From: WJJR01 sp964440935
Lineage (GTDB): Bacteria > Zixibacteria > MSB-5A5 > WJJR01
DNA: 64,000 nt
Assembly (NCBI GenBank): GCA_964440935.1
Contig: CAYTTY010000012.1
Location: 1-64,000 of the forward strand
Direction: 5' to 3'
In this document: positions 43,977 through 52,295 of the stretch, piece by piece
How positions within the stretch are numbered: the first letter of the stretch is position 1
Layout: each line of letters opens with the position of its first letter
Notes under the pieces: generated by a model
Database searches by the model: none
Seen by the model: only the letters and a program-made list of their open reading frames with translations
What the model was told of the DNA's origin: nothing
Program-made: the position numbers and the translations under genes

Positions 43977-44348
43977 ATGGGTGCGAAAATTGTCATAATT
44001 GTGGTCTTAGTCGGCGTGTTTGTCGCCGGCTATTTCCTCTTTTTCCAGGACAGTTCGGGCGGTCCGCAAATGTTGGAACAGGACAAGTTTGTGGACGCCT
44101 ATGTCGAACTGGCGGCGTTGGCGGAACGGATGCCGATCGGGACCCCAGAATATGATCGCGAGAAGAGGCGGGTCTTAGAATCGATGGGGCTGACACCCGA
44201 ACAGGTCGAAAAGGCACTGGCGGCATACAATGAACATCCCGAACAGTGGCAGCCGGTTTGGGAACGGATTCAAGCGGAATTGGAGGAACGGCAACAGGAA
44301 TTGGAACCGGCGTCGGCCCCCCCCCCCACTCCAGCGGATACAACCTGA
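43977..44348 (+). CDS. Small membrane-anchored protein of unknown function
   Basis: 123 residues: one N-terminal hydrophobic helix (KIVIIVVLVGVFVAGYFLFF, 4-23), then a helical soluble part with KFVDAYVELAALAERMPIGTPEYDREKRRVLESMGL TPEQVEKAL-like pattern, and an acidic Pro-rich end. The DAYVELA...VLESMGLTPEQ arrangement resembles DUF4296-type lipoproteins but the evidence is slight. GAGGAT precedes the ATG at 43977. It follows the NFACT gene by 57 bases and may be co-transcribed. Confidence 0.7.
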   Translation: MGAKIVIIVVLVGVFVAGYFLFFQDSSGGPQMLEQDKFVDAYVELAALAERMPIGTPEYDREKRRVLESMGLTPEQVEKALAAYNEHPEQWQPVWERIQAELEERQQELEPASAPPPTPADTT

Positions 44349-44443
44349 CACATTCCATATCGCATCTCGTCTTACAGCCGCGCAGGGTTGGTCACGATCA
44401 GCAGAAGCGCGGCAATTCTTTTTGAAGCACGTCGATATTCGTC

Positions 44444-45595
44444 ATGAGCACGACACCACCGAACCGTCCCCATTGTCCCCATTTCTCATCGGGTCCGTGC
44501 GCCAAGCGCCCGGAGTGGACGCCACTGTCTCTGGCGACGGCTCTGGTTGGACGGTCGCACCGCTCGGATGCCGGCAAGAAGCGAATTGCCGATGCAATCA
44601 ACCGCACCAGAAAGCTTCTCGAAATACCCGATTCCTTCCGGCTTGGTGTCGTTCCCGGCTCTGATACGGGCGCATTTGAACTAGCGATGTGGACACTTCT
44701 GGGTGCACGGGCGGTTGATGTACTCGTGTGGGAGAGTTTCTCCGCCGGATGGGCAACTGATGTTACCAAGCAGTTGCCGCTCGACGATGTACGGGTGCTG
44801 AAGGCCGACTACGGGACATTGCCGGATCTCGGTTCTGTCTCATTTGATCGAGACGTTGTCTTCGTCTGGAATGGCACGACCAGCGGTGTGAAGCTGCCCG
44901 ACGGTTCATGGATTGATGAGAACCGCGAGGGACTGACTCTCTGTGATGCCACATCGGCGGCGTTTGCCATGGAATTGCCGTGGGACCATTTGGACGTGGT
45001 GACATTTTCGTGGCAGAAGTGTCTGGGCGGTGAGGCCGGGCACGGGATGATTGCGCTCGGTCCGCGTGCGGTTGAACGGCTCGAAAACTACACACCACCG
45101 TGGCCGCTACCGAAAGTCTTCCGACTGACAAAGAATGGGAAATTGATTGAGGGGATTTTCAAGGGCGTAACGATTAACACGCCGTCGATGTTGTGCGTCG
45201 AGGACTGGCTTGATGCACTCTTGTGGGGTGAGTCGCAAGGTGGACTGAGAGGTCTCATCAAGAAGTCGGAAGGCAACCTGGCGCTGATTGCGGAGTGGGT
45301 TGAGAACTCCGATGACTTCGCATTTCTCGCATCCGACCCACGTACGCGGTCGAATACATCGGTCTGTCTTAAGATCATTGCGCCGTGGTTTGGGGCGCTG
45401 CCAGATGACGAGCAGAAGAAACGTGTCAACAAGATCGCATCACTGTTGGCCCATGACGGTGTCGCATTCGACATCGCCGGCTACCGTGATGCGCCCCCGG
45501 GAATTCGCATCTGGGCGGGGCCGACTGTTGAACGAGACGATATCGCCGCGGTGTTGCCCTGGCTTGATTGGGCGCTGGCCGAAGTGGCGAAGTGA
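44444..45595 (+). CDS. serC: Phosphoserine aminotransferase
   Basis: Turns 3-phosphohydroxypyruvate and glutamate into phosphoserine (second step of serine synthesis), with pyridoxal phosphate. The 383 residues open HFSSGPCAKRPEW, and the cofactor lysine stands in VVTFSWQKCLGGEAGHGM. The sequence is of the SerC form found in actinobacteria and alphaproteobacteria and not the E. coli form. Followed by serA 24 bases later and serB, so the whole pathway from 3-phosphoglycerate lies in one operon. Confidence 0.92.
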   Translation: MSTTPPNRPHCPHFSSGPCAKRPEWTPLSLATALVGRSHRSDAGKKRIADAINRTRKLLEIPDSFRLGVVPGSDTGAFELAMWTLLGARAVDVLVWESFSAGWATDVTKQLPLDDVRVLKADYGTLPDLGSVSFDRDVVFVWNGTTSGVKLPDGSWIDENREGLTLCDATSAAFAMELPWDHLDVVTFSWQKCLGGEAGHGMIALGPRAVERLENYTPPWPLPKVFRLTKNGKLIEGIFKGVTINTPSMLCVEDWLDALLWGESQGGLRGLIKKSEGNLALIAEWVENSDDFAFLASDPRTRSNTSVCLKIIAPWFGALPDDEQKKRVNKIASLLAHDGVAFDIAGYRDAPPGIRIWAGPTVERDDIAAVLPWLDWALAEVAK

Positions 45596-45619
45596 TCGAT
45601 AACAAGAAGGACATAGTGC

Positions 45620-47206
45620 ATGCCAAGACAGATTTTGATTGCTGATAAGATTGCCGACGATGGGATCAATTTCCTGAGATCGAAACCCGAGTATGATGTC
45701 ACGGTGACAACCGGACTCGCCGAAGATGAACTGTGCCGGGTCATCGAGCCGTGTCATGCCGTGGTTGTGCGCAGTGCCACGAGCATCAGTGAACGTGTCA
45801 TATCATCAGCACCCCAACTGGCCGTGATCGGACGCGCGGGCATTGGTATCGATAACATTGACATTGAAGCGGCAACGGCGCGCGGCGTCGTGGTGCTGAA
45901 TACACCCGATGCCAACGCGACGACAACAGCAGAGCTGACGATCGCGCATTTGCTGTCGTTGAGTCGCAACCTGCCCACCGCCGATCAGTCGGTACGCAAC
46001 GGCCAGTGGGAACGCAGTGCCCTCACCGGGATTGAAGTGGCTGGGAAGATTCTGGGCATCGTGGGGTATGGTACGATCGGCCGGTTGGTTGCCAAGCGTG
46101 CTAAGGCGCTGGAGATGTCATTGCTGGTGCATGATCCCTACGTCACCGATGACGTCATTGCGGAGACCGGCGGTACCGCCGTGGATTTAAACACTCTTTT
46201 GTCGCAGTCGGACTATGTCACATTACATGCCCCCGTGACGGCGCAAACGCGTTCGATGATCGGCGCAAAGCAGTTATCCCTGATGAAGCCGAGCGCACGG
46301 CTGATTAACTGCGCGCGCGGGGCCTTGGTCGACGAAGAAGCGCTAATCCAGGCGTTGGAAGCCGGGACAATTGCCGGCGCCGCGCTCGACGTGTACGCCA
46401 ATGAACCGCCTGAGGGTTCGCGTCTGTTGACATTTCCCAATGTTGTCTTCACACCGCATTTGGGCGCATCGACGCGTGAAGCACAGGTCGCTGCCGGAAT
46501 GCAAATTGCAACACAGATCGATACGTTTCTGCGTTCGGGTGAAGCGATTAATGCCGTTAATCTCTCCCCCGTCTCGCGTGAGCAACTGGCCAAACTCAAA
46601 CCGTTTCAGAATCTGGCGCGCGCGCTGGGACGGTTGCTGTCGACACTGGCGCCTGAAGCGCTCAAGCGTGTTGAGATTACACTGGCAGGCGGACCATCCG
46701 GTGTCAATGTCAGTCATGTCGCCACCGAGACGCTGATTGGAATTCTCGCCGATCATCATCGCGGGCCGGTCAACCAGGTCAACGCGGCGCATCTCGCTAG
46801 GCGCCAGGGATTGAGTGTTGTCGAATCACGCGCGGCGGAATCCTCTGAGTATCACACGCTCCTCCAAGTCGTCGGCAAGACCACCAACCATGAGCTGTCG
46901 GTTGCCGGAACGTTGTTTGATGAACGGCATCCGCGACTGGTGCGCATTGATGATTTGAAGATCGAAGCGATTCTCGAAGGGCAACTACTGATTACACGCC
47001 ATAGCGATCGCCCCGGTGTCGTGGCCGCCATCAGCGGTGCGATTGCCGAGGCCGGTGTGAACATCACGCGTATGCACCTGGGGCCTGTTGGTGATCAGGG
47101 ATTGGCAGTGGCCGTCATTGGTCTCGACCAGCCGTTACCGACCAGCGCGCGCGATGCGATCCTCTCCATCGATACCATTCTGAACATTCACGAGCTGGCG
47201 CTGTGA
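45620..47206 (+). CDS. serA: D-3-phosphoglycerate dehydrogenase, ACT-domain type
   Basis: First step of serine synthesis. The 528 residues match the long bacterial form: substrate domain and NAD domain with ILGIVGYGTIGRLVAKRA, the catalytic Arg in INCARGALVDEEAL, Glu and His in the region around ANEPPEGSRLLTFPNVVFTPHLGAST, then an allosteric substrate-binding domain (about 320-450) and a C-terminal ACT domain (HSDRPGVVAAISGAIAEAGVNITRMHLG) that probably senses serine. AAGAAGGA precedes the ATG. Confidence 0.95.
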   Translation: MPRQILIADKIADDGINFLRSKPEYDVTVTTGLAEDELCRVIEPCHAVVVRSATSISERVISSAPQLAVIGRAGIGIDNIDIEAATARGVVVLNTPDANATTTAELTIAHLLSLSRNLPTADQSVRNGQWERSALTGIEVAGKILGIVGYGTIGRLVAKRAKALEMSLLVHDPYVTDDVIAETGGTAVDLNTLLSQSDYVTLHAPVTAQTRSMIGAKQLSLMKPSARLINCARGALVDEEALIQALEAGTIAGAALDVYANEPPEGSRLLTFPNVVFTPHLGASTREAQVAAGMQIATQIDTFLRSGEAINAVNLSPVSREQLAKLKPFQNLARALGRLLSTLAPEALKRVEITLAGGPSGVNVSHVATETLIGILADHHRGPVNQVNAAHLARRQGLSVVESRAAESSEYHTLLQVVGKTTNHELSVAGTLFDERHPRLVRIDDLKIEAILEGQLLITRHSDRPGVVAAISGAIAEAGVNITRMHLGPVGDQGLAVAVIGLDQPLPTSARDAILSIDTILNIHELAL

Positions 47207-47886
47207 CATCCGATAGTCCACAAACACAGCGCATCGACACCGTCATCTTCGACTGCGACAGCACGTTGTCGTCGATTGAAGGCATCGACGAATTGGCCGA
47301 ACGTGCGGGCGTTGGCGAGCAGATTCGTGAACTGACCAAGGCGGCGATGGCAGGTGACATTAAACTCGAAGACGTGTATGGTAAGCGTCTCGATTTGATT
47401 CGTCCCAATGCAGATGATCTGGCGTGGCTGGGCCGGCGATACTGCGAGATGATCGTTGATGGTGCACACCACGTGATTGCCACACTTCAAGTGACGGGAC
47501 GGGCAGTGCATATTGTCAGCGGTGGGGTATTACAGGCGCTTCACGTGCTCGCGGAGGAATTGAAGATAACTCGATCACATGTCGTGGGTGTCCCGGTGAC
47601 TCTGTCTGACGACGGCACATATATCGGCTATGACGCGACGGCTCCCACGTCACGCTCAGGCGGCAAGACCGAAGTCATTCGCGGCATTACTGCGAATGGA
47701 CGACGCGCGGTAATGATCGGTGATGGAGTCACTGATTTGGAGGCGCAGAGTCTGGGGATACCGGTGATCGGGTTTGGTGGTGTTGTGATACGTGAGGCCG
47801 TCAAGGCACAGGCCGATGCGTGGGTCAATGGGCCATCGTTGTTGGGTGTGTTAGCGACAATTGAGAGGTTGGAGATGGAGTTCTAG
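47203..47886 (+). CDS. serB: Phosphoserine phosphatase
   Basis: Last step of serine synthesis. The 227 residues are of the HAD family: nucleophile motif FDCDSTLSSIEGIDELAE, the SGG of HIVSGGVLQAL, KTEVIRG, and the metal motif MIGDGVTDLEA. The start is a GTG that overlaps the serA TGA (GTGA), so the two are coupled. The end is followed by a palindrome that could end the transcript. Confidence 0.9.
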   Translation: MTSDSPQTQRIDTVIFDCDSTLSSIEGIDELAERAGVGEQIRELTKAAMAGDIKLEDVYGKRLDLIRPNADDLAWLGRRYCEMIVDGAHHVIATLQVTGRAVHIVSGGVLQALHVLAEELKITRSHVVGVPVTLSDDGTYIGYDATAPTSRSGGKTEVIRGITANGRRAVMIGDGVTDLEAQSLGIPVIGFGGVVIREAVKAQADAWVNGPSLLGVLATIERLEMEF

Positions 47887-47897
47887 TGTACCTTGTG

Positions 47898-47926
47898 GCC
47901 CTGATGGCGCTTTTTGCCATCAGGGC
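47898..47926 (+). terminator. Hairpin after serB, also an end of an inverted pair
   Basis: GCCCTGATGGC, GCTTTTT, GCCATCAGGGC: an 11-bp perfect stem just 12 bases after the serB stop. It can end the serCAB transcript. An inverted near-copy lies at 48338-48366. Confidence 0.6.
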
Positions 47927-47958
47927 TTGCGTAACTCACATTGGCTGTCACTGCGATT

Positions 47959-47990
47959 TAGAGTGAATGTCAGAAGTATTTTCCGTTTGG
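47959..47990. repeat. Solo IS630-type terminal sequence
   Basis: TAGAGTGAATGTCAGAAGTA and then TTTTCCGTTTGG matches the outer end of the neighbouring IS630 element and of the small elements at 48143 and 56270. A matching partner end was not found, so this may be a relic. Confidence 0.55.
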
Positions 47991-48023
47991 GATTGCGATC
48001 CGTACTGTCACCAGGGTTCCCCG

Positions 48024-48133
48024 CTGTCATCCCCTCGAAAGAGGGGATCCATTTTGCTTTTGGCCACCACTCACCGTCTGAACTTGGATTCACGCTTTCG
48101 CCCTTCGGCTCGCTCAGGACAAGCGGGAATGAC
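48024..48133. repeat. Dispersed palindromic repeat, copy 2
   Basis: CTGTCATCCCCTCGAAAGAG and then GGGATCCATTTTG is the same unit as at 1495-1520. Further right, CCCTTCGGCTCGCTCAGGAC and GGGAATGACA form the other side of an outer pair with GTCATCCCC. Confidence 0.7.
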
Positions 48134-48142
48134 AACGAGTTA

Positions 48143-48269
48143 TAGCAATTATCAAAATTCCGTTCCGGTGTTCGGGGCCGTCGCATGGCCGTCCAGGCCA
48201 GAGGGTACGGGCGAGGCGCCCGTACTGCATCGCCTTCTCAATCGGAAGATAGTTCTGAGAATCGCTCTA
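48143..48269. mobile_element. Small TA-bounded element with IS630-type ends
   Basis: The left end TAGCAATTATCAAAATTCCG and the right end, whose complement begins TAGAGCGATTCTCAGAACTA, are related to each other and to the IS630 ends. The 127 bases hold no gene and an inner palindrome (ACGGGC-GAG-GCGCCCGT). It is probably a non-autonomous derivative. Confidence 0.55.
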
Positions 48270-48390
48270 CAAAGCCGTTCTAGCGGTTTCTTGTGTTTTT
48301 GATATGTCTCAGTAAAGACGAAGCGTGAGTCAAGCGAGCCCTGATGGCAAAGAACGCCATCAGGGCCATAAATCTGCTCGGTGTTCCGTT

Positions 48391-49507
48391 TAGAGCGATT
48401 GTCAGATTAAATTTCCGATTGCGGCGGTTTGGCTGGTGCGTTGTGGGTTGTCGATCACATCGAGAATGGCGTGATCCAAGCGTTCGAGTAATTGGTCGAG
48501 ATGGCGACAGATATAGTTGTTGAACCAGGTGGCCTTCATCACCAGCCAGATGCGTTCAATCGGGTTGAGATCGGGGGAGTAGGGCGGCAGATACATCACC
48601 TCCCACCCGTGCCAATTCAACGATTTGCGTTTGTGCCAGGAGGCATTGTCGACAATGAGGATGTTGCGTCGTCGCTGGACGGTCACCGATCGGTCTGCTT
48701 CATTGAGGAACGCTTGGAAGGTGTCCGAGTCCGAATGAGACGCTTCGATGGCAAAGAACTCGCCGGTGCGGGGACAGACCATCCCCATGACATTCATCCG
48801 CAGGTGATCGCCGTTTTTGGTGCTGCGGGTCTTGTGACCCTTTTTGTCCCAGCGCCGTCGGGGTCGCGGATCCCCCTCGAATCCCGACTCGTCGGCAAAC
48901 CATAACTCGACGTCGGGATCCTGGCTAAGTTCCTGTAGCTGTTGCCGAAACGCCTCCCGCAGAACCTCATCCTGACGATCCGGCCACGGTTGTGGCACCT
49001 TGAGGGCAAAGCCCTGCCGATGGAAGAATCGCACCACCGTTTCATAGCTGCACTCCACCTGATAGGTCTCAGAGAGGTAGCCGTGGAACGCCTTGGCGGT
49101 CCAAAACGTGCGGTCCGCCTGTTCGGGGTCGCTGATCAGACGGGCGAACTGCGTGGCTTGTTCGCCTCGAAGAATCGCTGTCCGACCGGGACGTTTCTGC
49201 ACAATCAACCCATCCACACCGCGGTCGTTGAATGCTTTAACCCAACTGCGCAGCGACCGCTCCGTCACCACCAACGCCGCGCACACGGTGTCACGCGGTG
49301 TGCCGGCCAGCAGAAACTGAATCGCGGTACAGCGGACCGACGTTTCGGGTGAACCCACACGCCCCGCCCCCTTCAACTCCTGGATACTCGCGTTCTCCGG
49401 ATTCGGCTCGAGTGCGCGGCGTGCCATGAACACACCATGCCGTAATCACTTACAAAAGTCTAGAATTTTCTGGCCCCAAACGGAAAATATTTATGACAAT
49501 CGCTCTA
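48391..49507. mobile_element. IS630-family insertion sequence
   Basis: The element is bounded by TA dinucleotides at 48391-48392 and 49506-49507, consistent with IS630 TA-target duplication. The inverted ends share GAGCGATTGTCA, then a less exact stretch to TTTCCG. It holds one intact transposase gene. Its right end reaches the yraN stop codon. It is the only full insertion sequence seen in the window. Confidence 0.85.
48402..49427 (-). CDS. IS630-family DDE transposase
   Basis: 341 residues: an N-terminal helix-turn-helix region (about 20-110, with ERSLRSWVKAFNDRGVDGL), a second winged-helix part, and the DDE domain with WFADESGF, LIVDNASWHK and PYSPDLNPIERIWLVMK. All three acidic residues are present and the frame is intact, so the enzyme may still be active. 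The stop codon is inside the left inverted repeat. I chose the ATG at 49427 over the GTG two codons earlier. Confidence 0.92.
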   Translation of the reverse strand: MARRALEPNPENASIQELKGAGRVGSPETSVRCTAIQFLLAGTPRDTVCAALVVTERSLRSWVKAFNDRGVDGLIVQKRPGRTAILRGEQATQFARLISDPEQADRTFWTAKAFHGYLSETYQVECSYETVVRFFHRQGFALKVPQPWPDRQDEVLREAFRQQLQELSQDPDVELWFADESGFEGDPRPRRRWDKKGHKTRSTKNGDHLRMNVMGMVCPRTGEFFAIEASHSDSDTFQAFLNEADRSVTVQRRRNILIVDNASWHKRKSLNWHGWEVMYLPPYSPDLNPIERIWLVMKATWFNNYICRHLDQLLERLDHAILDVIDNPQRTSQTAAIGNLI

Positions 49508-49909
49508 TTCCTCGTCAAGGACGTCATCAGCGGTGAATGCGCCGCGTACGTGCGTGATGGCACGATGACCCGAGGAGTCCTGTGGGGCAACGGTGACGAC
49601 ATCGAAGCGGTAGCCGCCGGGCATGTCGGGGGCGTTTTCGATATAGGCGCCGGCGGCGCGGATGATGGCCGATTGCTTTTGGGGTGTGATCCATTCCAGT
49701 GGATCACCAAAAGAGACCGTGCGCGCGGATTTGACTTCGACAAACACAATCGTTTCACCATCGCGAACGATCAGATCGATTTCGTTACGGGTATACGGTG
49801 AACGCCAGTTACGGGACAGAATCAGACAGCCATTCGATTCGAGATAGCGCGCGGCTTGCTCCTCTCCATCGCGTCCGGTGTGCTGGTGATGGTCGGGAGA
49901 CGGGGTCAT
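49505..49909 (-). CDS. yraN: YraN/UPF0102-family nuclease-like protein
   Basis: 134 residues with the restriction-endonuclease-like core: GEEQAARYLESNGCLILSRNWR, NEIDLIVRDGETIVFVEVKSA (the catalytic E-x-D-VEVK arrangement) and FDVVTVAP. The role is not established. It follows rnhB by 11 bases as in many genomes. The stop TAG is built from the TA target copy and the first base of the IS630 element; without the insertion the frame would end at TAA at the same codon, so the protein is unchanged. Confidence 0.92.
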   Translation of the reverse strand: MTPSPDHHQHTGRDGEEQAARYLESNGCLILSRNWRSPYTRNEIDLIVRDGETIVFVEVKSARTVSFGDPLEWITPQKQSAIIRAAGAYIENAPDMPGGYRFDVVTVAPQDSSGHRAITHVRGAFTADDVLDEE

Positions 49910-49920
49910 TGTTGTGGCTC

Positions 49921-50577
49921 TTAGATTTCCAGACGATTCTGTTGCCAGTCGCGCACAGGTGTGAATGACTTACGGTGTATCGGAGACGGACCCAATCGCG
50001 ATAACGCGGTGAGGTGTTCCGGCGTCGCGTACCCTTTATGACGCACAAACCCGTATCCGGGAAACTGCCGCTCGTAATCTTCCATGATGCGGTCGCGGAT
50101 TTCTTTGGCAATGATCGATGCAGCGCCAATGGAGATGCACAACTTGTCACCGTCGACAATGGCGCGTTGGGGTATGTCCAGATTGGGAATGCGGAACTTA
50201 CCGTCAACCAAAACCGCTTCGGCTTTCACCGGCAGCTCATCGAGTGCGAGACGCATTGCCGTGTAGCTGGCCTGCAGGATGTTCTGGGAATCGATCCCGG
50301 CCGGATCGACCAGACCGACTCCCCATGAGAGCGCTTTCTCACAGATATTAGGATACAGAGCAATGCGTTGGGCTGCACTGAGGAGCTTGGAATCGGTGAT
50401 GCCGGTCCCGTCGAAATCCTGCGGCAAGATCACGGCGACTGCAACAACCGGACCGGCTAACGGACCGCGTCCGACTTCATCGACGCCGGCCACACAGCGC
50501 CAGCCGCGATCCCAGAATTGGCGTTCGTACTCCCAGCGATCGGATTGGACATTCTGCCTGGGGACCCTCTGCGCCAT
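49921..50577 (-). CDS. rnhB: Ribonuclease HII
   Basis: Cuts RNA in RNA-DNA hybrids and at single ribonucleotides. 218 residues with the active-site start VAGVDEVGRGPLAGPVVAVAV, ITDSKLLSAAQR, and the later acidic residue in LVDGKFRIP, ASIIAKEIRDRIM and GYATPEHLTALSRLGPSPIHRKSF. It lies between rplS and yraN in the usual order. Confidence 0.95.
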   Translation of the reverse strand: MAQRVPRQNVQSDRWEYERQFWDRGWRCVAGVDEVGRGPLAGPVVAVAVILPQDFDGTGITDSKLLSAAQRIALYPNICEKALSWGVGLVDPAGIDSQNILQASYTAMRLALDELPVKAEAVLVDGKFRIPNLDIPQRAIVDGDKLCISIGAASIIAKEIRDRIMEDYERQFPGYGFVRHKGYATPEHLTALSRLGPSPIHRKSFTPVRDWQQNRLEI

Positions 50578-50599
50578 GCCAATGTCCAGCGTCCCGTGA

Positions 50600-50956
50600 T
50601 CAGGCTCCGGTGTCGGCTTTCTTTTCTTTCACCCGCGCGGCCCGTCCACGCCGCTGACGCAGATAGTAGAGTTTGGAGCGACGGACCTTGCCTCTGCGCA
50701 TGGTTTCCACCTTGGCAACATTTGGCGAGTGAAATGGAAAGACACGTTCCACGCCGATGCCCTGGGAGACTTTGCGCACGGTAAACGTGGCGCCCGCGCC
50801 GGTGCCGCGCTTTTGGATGACGGTCCCCTGGAACACCTGGATACGTTCCTTGTCGCCCTCTTTGATGCGGACGTGGACCTTGACCATATCCCCCGGGGCG
50901 AAATCCATTGTCCGGTCGGCCGGTGTGTTCAGTCCGACAGTTGTCAGATCAACCAT
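50600..50956 (-). CDS. rplS: Ribosomal protein L19
   Basis: 118 residues at the 30S-50S interface. Family features are FAPGDMVKVHVRIKEGDKERIQVFQGTVI, VRKVSQGIGVERVFPFHSP and VRRSKLYYLR. The ATG at 50956 has AAGGAG 7 to 8 bases before it. This start lies inside the trmD end (8 bases of overlap), so the longer frame is rejected. Confidence 0.96.
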   Translation of the reverse strand: MVDLTTVGLNTPADRTMDFAPGDMVKVHVRIKEGDKERIQVFQGTVIQKRGTGAGATFTVRKVSQGIGVERVFPFHSPNVAKVETMRRGKVRRSKLYYLRQRRGRAARVKEKKADTGA

Positions 50957-51734
50957 GGTCATTCTCCTTACGTGTGTCTTGATCATGCGACCGACCGGTC
51001 GCGGGTGAATCGGACATCGCGGCGGGAGCCGACTGGCTCCCGCCGCTCTTATCATCGGCCTCTGAACTCAGCAGTTCAGGCCGGAATCGTTCGGTCGTCA
51101 GACGTGCCTGCTGCCGTCGCCACGCGCGCACATTGGCGTGATGCCCCGAGACCAGAACCGACGGTACTTCTAACCCCCGCCAACTCTGCGGACGCGTGTA
51201 ATGCGGTGCACCGAGACCGTTGATGACAAACGAGTCTTCGCGTCCGGAATCATCGTTGCCTAAGAATCCGGGCAGGCGACGCGCGACGGCATCGACGATC
51301 ACCATCGCCGGCAATTCGCCTCCGGTGAGCACATAGTCGCCAATACAGAGACGCAGGGGCTTGAAGTACTCAAAGATGCGTTCATCAATTGCTGTGTAAT
51401 GCCCGCACACAAAGATCAAACGGTTGCTCGTGGTTAACGAGTTGGCCTTGTCTTGATCGAACAGCTCACCGCGCGCGGCGGGGATGATGATCGTCGCATC
51501 GTCATCGCCGCGGATCGCCTCAATGGCACGCGCAATCGGCTCGGCCATCAGGATCATCCCGCCACCGCCGCCAAAGGGTGTGTCGTCGACCGAACGATGC
51601 GGATCATCGGTGAAATCGCGCAAGTCGTGCACATTGACCGACAACACACCACGCTCCAATGCGCGCGCCATCATCGACTCGCGCAAAAAGCCGGTAAACA
51701 TACCGGGAAATGTGGTGATGACGTCAATCTGCAT
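50949..51734 (-). CDS. trmD: tRNA (guanine37-N1)-methyltransferase
   Basis: Methylates G37 of tRNAs that read CNN codons. 261 residues with the knotted SPOUT fold: MQIDVITTFPGMF, DDTPFGGGGGMILM, CGHYTAIDERI and IGDYVLTGGELPAMVIVDAVARRLPG. The C-terminal 20-30 residues after RPELL are extra and low-complexity. The start is the ATG at 51734, three codons into the open frame. Confidence 0.95.
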   Translation of the reverse strand: MQIDVITTFPGMFTGFLRESMMARALERGVLSVNVHDLRDFTDDPHRSVDDTPFGGGGGMILMAEPIARAIEAIRGDDDATIIIPAARGELFDQDKANSLTTSNRLIFVCGHYTAIDERIFEYFKPLRLCIGDYVLTGGELPAMVIVDAVARRLPGFLGNDDSGREDSFVINGLGAPHYTRPQSWRGLEVPSVLVSGHHANVRAWRRQQARLTTERFRPELLSSEADDKSGGSQSAPAAMSDSPATGRSHDQDTRKENDHG

Positions 51735-51752
51735 CGTGCTCAACCTGCTGCC

Positions 51753-52265
51753 TTACTCTTCCTCGATCATTCCCGGAATCGGAGCTATCGTCATGATGCC
51801 GGATTCGAGGTCGATGTTGGTGATGAATTCCGTGACCGCCGGAATCATGAACTCCCGATCGTTGTGTTGACAGACATAGACGTCGTTGGCCGCATTTTCA
51901 ATAATCTCGATAATCTCGCCGACGTCTTCACCTTCGGTCGTCTGCACCCGCAAGCCGATGATCTGATCGTGAAAGAACTGCCCTTCCGGCAGTGTGACCC
52001 GCTCGGATTCGTCGATAACCAGTTCGCCATTGATCCACGGACGGATATCTTCGGGTGATTCGAACTCCTCGGTTTCAATCAGCACAAAGCCCTTGCCGGA
52101 TCGCACGCCGGTGATGTGCACGGTCATCGACTTGTTGCGCGCCGTGAGAGTCACCTCGTCGAGTTCTTCGAAGCGCTCCCAGTTGTCCGCGTATGGCCAG
52201 AGGCGAAACACCCCTTCGACCCCGTGGGCCTTGCCGATGCGTCCCAACGCGACGGGGTCATTCAT
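51753..52265 (-). CDS. rimM: 16S rRNA processing protein RimM
   Basis: Assembly factor for the 30S head. The 170 residues open IGRIGKAHGVEGVFRLWPYADN and contain the PRC-barrel half with LPEGQFFHDQIIGLRVQTTEGEDVGEIIEI and MIPAVTEFITNIDLESGIMTI. It stands between rpsP and trmD, as in most bacteria. Confidence 0.93.
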   Translation of the reverse strand: MNDPVALGRIGKAHGVEGVFRLWPYADNWERFEELDEVTLTARNKSMTVHITGVRSGKGFVLIETEEFESPEDIRPWINGELVIDESERVTLPEGQFFHDQIIGLRVQTTEGEDVGEIIEIIENAANDVYVCQHNDREFMIPAVTEFITNIDLESGIMTIAPIPGMIEEE

Positions 52266-52295
52266 GATCGTGCGGTCCCGGGTGTGGGTCCGACC

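Larger units (their letters stand above)
47898..48366. repeat. Outer inverted repeat pair with nested elements
   Basis: The 29-base hairpins at 47898-47926 and 48338-48366 share the same 11-bp stem, and the loop of one is close to the complement of the other. The flanking inner bases are also related (TGCGTAACTCAC and the complement CGCTTGACTCAC), so the two ends form terminal inverted repeats of about 40 bases. In between lie a dispersed repeat, an IS630-type end (47959-47990) and a small element (48143-48269). Confidence 0.5.

Noticed and set aside
49505..49909. yraN disrupted by the IS630 element
   Set aside because: The frame is complete and ends at its normal codon; the insertion only changed TAA to TAG.
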